Shown here piece after piece: positions 6,452 through 7,530 of a DNA stretch of 7,530 bases. The DNA lies in NCBI GenBank assembly GCA_946537585.1, contig CAMNFX010000064.1, positions 1 to 7,530 of the forward strand, given 5' to 3'. The stretch is from an uncultured Lachnospiraceae bacterium. Its GTDB lineage: Bacteria; Bacillota; Clostridia; Lachnospirales; Lachnospiraceae. Under the pieces are notes generated by a model. The model saw nothing but the letters and a program-made list of their open reading frames with translations. It did no database searches and had not been told where the DNA came from. The translations under genes were made by a program, and so were the position numbers. Every line of letters begins with the position of its first letter. Positions within the stretch are counted from its first letter, which is position 1.

Positions 6452-6633
6452 AGTAAATCACTCCTTTTTATACATTTCCGTGCATAGACTGCTGCCAGTA
6501 ACCGGATCCGCAGTCTGCCGGATTCTTAAATAACAACGGATGTACTTTCTTTGTTATCCGGTAACTGTTCAGCCTTTTCAGCCATTCAACCAGACAGATG
6601 CTGAACAGTTTCGTTATAAGTACATTCTGCAAC
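6452..6633 (-). promoter_or_regulatory. Long, potentially structured 5' leader of fba
   Basis: From the predicted start near 6633 to the ATG, the leader is about 180 nt. It contains three perfect complementary pairs: AACTGTTCAGC/GCTGAACAGTT (6563-6573 with 6600-6610, 11 bp), TTGTTAT/ATAACAA (6551-6557 with 6530-6536, 7 bp) and AGACTGC/GCAGTCT (6486-6492 with 6510-6516, 7 bp). The outer arm 6540-6547, which can pair with 6618-6625, falls in the loop of the second hairpin, so alternative folds are possible. No T tract follows any stem, so a classical attenuator is not seen. It matches no riboswitch class I recognise. A regulatory role is inference. Confidence 0.45.
6540..6625. repeat. 86-bp imperfect palindrome built from two inverted copies of the dispersed motif
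   Basis: The ends ATGTACTT (6540-6547) and AAGTACAT (6618-6625) are perfect inverted repeats. Inside them AACTGTTCAGC (6563-6573) and GCTGAACAGTT (6600-6610) form a second perfect 11-bp arm around a 26-nt centre. The left arm has about eight extra bases. The right half (6586-6620, reverse complement) is similar to 5127-5159 beyond the palindromic arm, so this is a homologous dispersed element and not just a local hairpin. The compact, non-coding inverted-repeat layout resembles a miniature inverted-repeat element; no clear target duplication is visible. Confidence 0.6.
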
Positions 6634-6639
6634 GCATAG

Positions 6640-6669
6640 AGTATAGCACCAACAGGCAGTTGAAATCAA
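6640..6669 (-). promoter_or_regulatory. Promoter of fba
   Basis: On the minus strand TTGATT (complement of 6664-6669) and TATACT (complement of 6640-6645) are separated by 18 nt, and TGC directly before the -10 makes it an extended -10. This is the best minus-strand promoter in the divergent region. It predicts a start near 6633, upstream of the whole palindromic leader. Confidence 0.65.
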
Positions 6670-6738
6670 TCCTGTGATGCCATTTACGTGCATAAGAAAA
6701 GCAAGCATGAATCTTTTATAAAAGTTTCCGAAAATGCA

Positions 6739-6767
6739 TTGGCATCTTTACAAAAGAAATGTATATT
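6739..6767 (+). promoter_or_regulatory. Promoter of the HD-domain gene
   Basis: TTGGCA (6739-6744) and TATATT (6762-6767) are spaced by 17 nt, each one mismatch from the sigma-70/sigma-A consensus. The start would be near 6774, giving a leader of about 160 nt (6774-6935) in which I see no convincing strong hairpin. The two divergent promoters are about 70 bp apart, with back-to-back AT-rich DNA between them. Confidence 0.6.
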
Positions 6768-6922
6768 TATGTAGGTTTTAAGAAGCATTTTCATAAAAAG
6801 TACGCGATTGTGCAGCTTAAGCCGCAGCAGGCGTCCGCTTGCAAATCACAGAACACGGAGATCCAGCTTATATTCCGATGAACCGTACAGACAGCTTTGG
6901 ATGATCACTTCTAAATATTTTC

Positions 6923-6928
6923 AGGGAG
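6923..6928 (+). promoter_or_regulatory. Ribosome binding site that fixes a TTG start
   Basis: AGGGAG lies 7 nt before the TTG at 6936. An in-frame TAA at 6912-6914 and the absence of any ATG or GTG between it and the conserved N-terminus leave this TTG as the only well-placed start for the HD gene. Confidence 0.75.
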
Positions 6929-6935
6929 ACAGACA

Positions 6936-7442
6936 TTGGATCTGAGTACGAGAGAAAAAAACTTTGCAAAATATTATTCCTATATCACGGCCAATCCGGA
7001 GTACCTGAAGCTCAAAGGCATTCCCCGGCACGGGAGCACCGACACCTATGAACATTCGATCCGTGTCGGCTATGCCGCCTACCGGCTTGCAAAGCGCATG
7101 GGCGTGGATCCGGAAAGCGCCGCCCGCGTCGGCCTCCTGCATGACTTCTGCCTGATCAACTATCAGGACAAAACGAAAGAAGACTGCAAGAGCAGGCCCT
7201 GGTACTGCCTCCACCATCCGGAAGAAGCCGCAGCCAACGGCGAGCTTCATTTCGGTCTCAGCAAGGAGGAGCAGGACGCGATCCGCAGCCACATGTTCCC
7301 GCTGGCAGTCCATGTCCCGAAAAGCCGTCTGGCCCTGGTCCTCACCCTCGCCGACAAAAAAGTCGCCTCCATCGAAGGTGCCGCCGGCGCGAAGTACTTC
7401 GCAGGCAAGGTCGGAAGGCAGCTGAAAAAGGGGCTGACCTGA
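6936..7442 (+). CDS. Small HD-domain metal-dependent phosphohydrolase
   Basis: The product is a 168-residue soluble protein with an HD-superfamily metal site: H40 in TYEHS (37-41), H69-D70 in LLHDF (67-71), histidines H93/H94 in CLHHPEEA, H119 in RSHMFP (117-122) and D140 in LADK (138-141). The histidine-aspartate order and spacing are those of an HD phosphohydrolase, a family acting on nucleotides or other phosphoesters; the substrate cannot be told from sequence. It has no signal peptide, membrane segment, (p)ppGpp synthetase domain or RNA-binding domain, and the HD-GYP motif is absent. It starts at TTG with a good AGGGAG site and is divergent from fba. Some clostridial relatives are annotated only as HD domain proteins. 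The ORF is intact. A minus-strand frame that covers the same region (6921-7502) has no family features. Confidence 0.85.
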   Translation: MDLSTREKNFAKYYSYITANPEYLKLKGIPRHGSTDTYEHSIRVGYAAYRLAKRMGVDPESAARVGLLHDFCLINYQDKTKEDCKSRPWYCLHHPEEAAANGELHFGLSKEEQDAIRSHMFPLAVHVPKSRLALVLTLADKKVASIEGAAGAKYFAGKVGRQLKKGLT

Positions 7443-7530
7443 GCCGGTTAAGCGACGGGCGGTATCAATGAAAAAGCCGCGCAGACACAAAACAAAACTC
7501 ATATTTTATGAACACCGGAGCAATTAGTGC
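7443..7530. other. Trailing non-coding DNA after the HD gene
   Basis: No gene, convincing hairpin with a T tract, or promoter could be supported here. GCGG and GCCGC near 7457-7479 could pair weakly around an A-rich loop, but there is no plus-strand T tract. The terminator of the HD gene, if any, lies past the window. Confidence 0.4.

Noticed and set aside
6936..7442. HD-GYP c-di-GMP phosphodiesterase
   Set aside because: The HD residues fit, but there is no GYP motif and the protein is too short and lacks the extra helices of HD-GYP domains.
6921..7502. 193-residue minus-strand frame opposite the HD gene
   Set aside because: It is antisense to a protein with a full HD metal site and has no recognisable features of its own.

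Overview
The window looks like chromosomal DNA from an anaerobic clostridial Firmicute, most likely a Lachnospiraceae-type gut organism. The grounds are the clostridial form of class II fructose-bisphosphate aldolase, the style of the GGDEF protein's extracellular sensor, a MepA-like MATE pump, strong Shine-Dalgarno sites, a TTG start and several extended -10 promoters (TGnTATAAT). The taxon is an inference from protein flavour; no rRNA or other direct marker is present.

Layout, left to right. Positions 1-3404 (minus) hold one very large open reading frame that runs off the left edge only a few residues before its expected end. It encodes a protein of at least 1134 residues with the order REC, degenerate GGDEF, intact EAL, Ala/Gly/Ser/Pro-rich linker, membrane segment, extracellular helical sensor, membrane segment, HAMP-like helix, intact GGDEF. 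It therefore joins a response-regulator-type c-di-GMP phosphodiesterase to a membrane-bound diguanylate cyclase. Positions 3405-3712 are intergenic, with a likely promoter for this gene and a terminator-like hairpin facing the other way. Positions 3713-5119 (minus) encode a complete MATE-family efflux transporter with its own perfect extended -10 promoter. Positions 5120-5512 hold that promoter and the strong intrinsic terminator of the next gene. Positions 5513-6451 (minus) encode class II fructose-1,6-bisphosphate aldolase, preceded by an unusually long leader (about 180 nt) rich in inverted repeats. Positions 6452-6935 are a divergent intergenic region with promoters pointing both ways. Positions 6936-7442 (plus) encode a small HD-domain phosphohydrolase starting at TTG, followed by 88 bases with no supported feature.

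The genes do not look like one operon. Each of the three minus-strand genes has its own promoter candidate, and fba has a strong terminator. Functionally the window combines second-messenger signalling (c-di-GMP made and degraded by one polypeptide), drug or metabolite export, central glycolysis and a probable nucleotide or phosphoester hydrolase. The two points most worth following are the two-ended c-di-GMP protein and a short dispersed, partly palindromic sequence. That sequence occurs once in the MATE leader, where it overlaps the ribosome binding site, and as an inverted pair in the fba leader. I saw no CRISPR array, phage gene, transposase, tRNA or rRNA.
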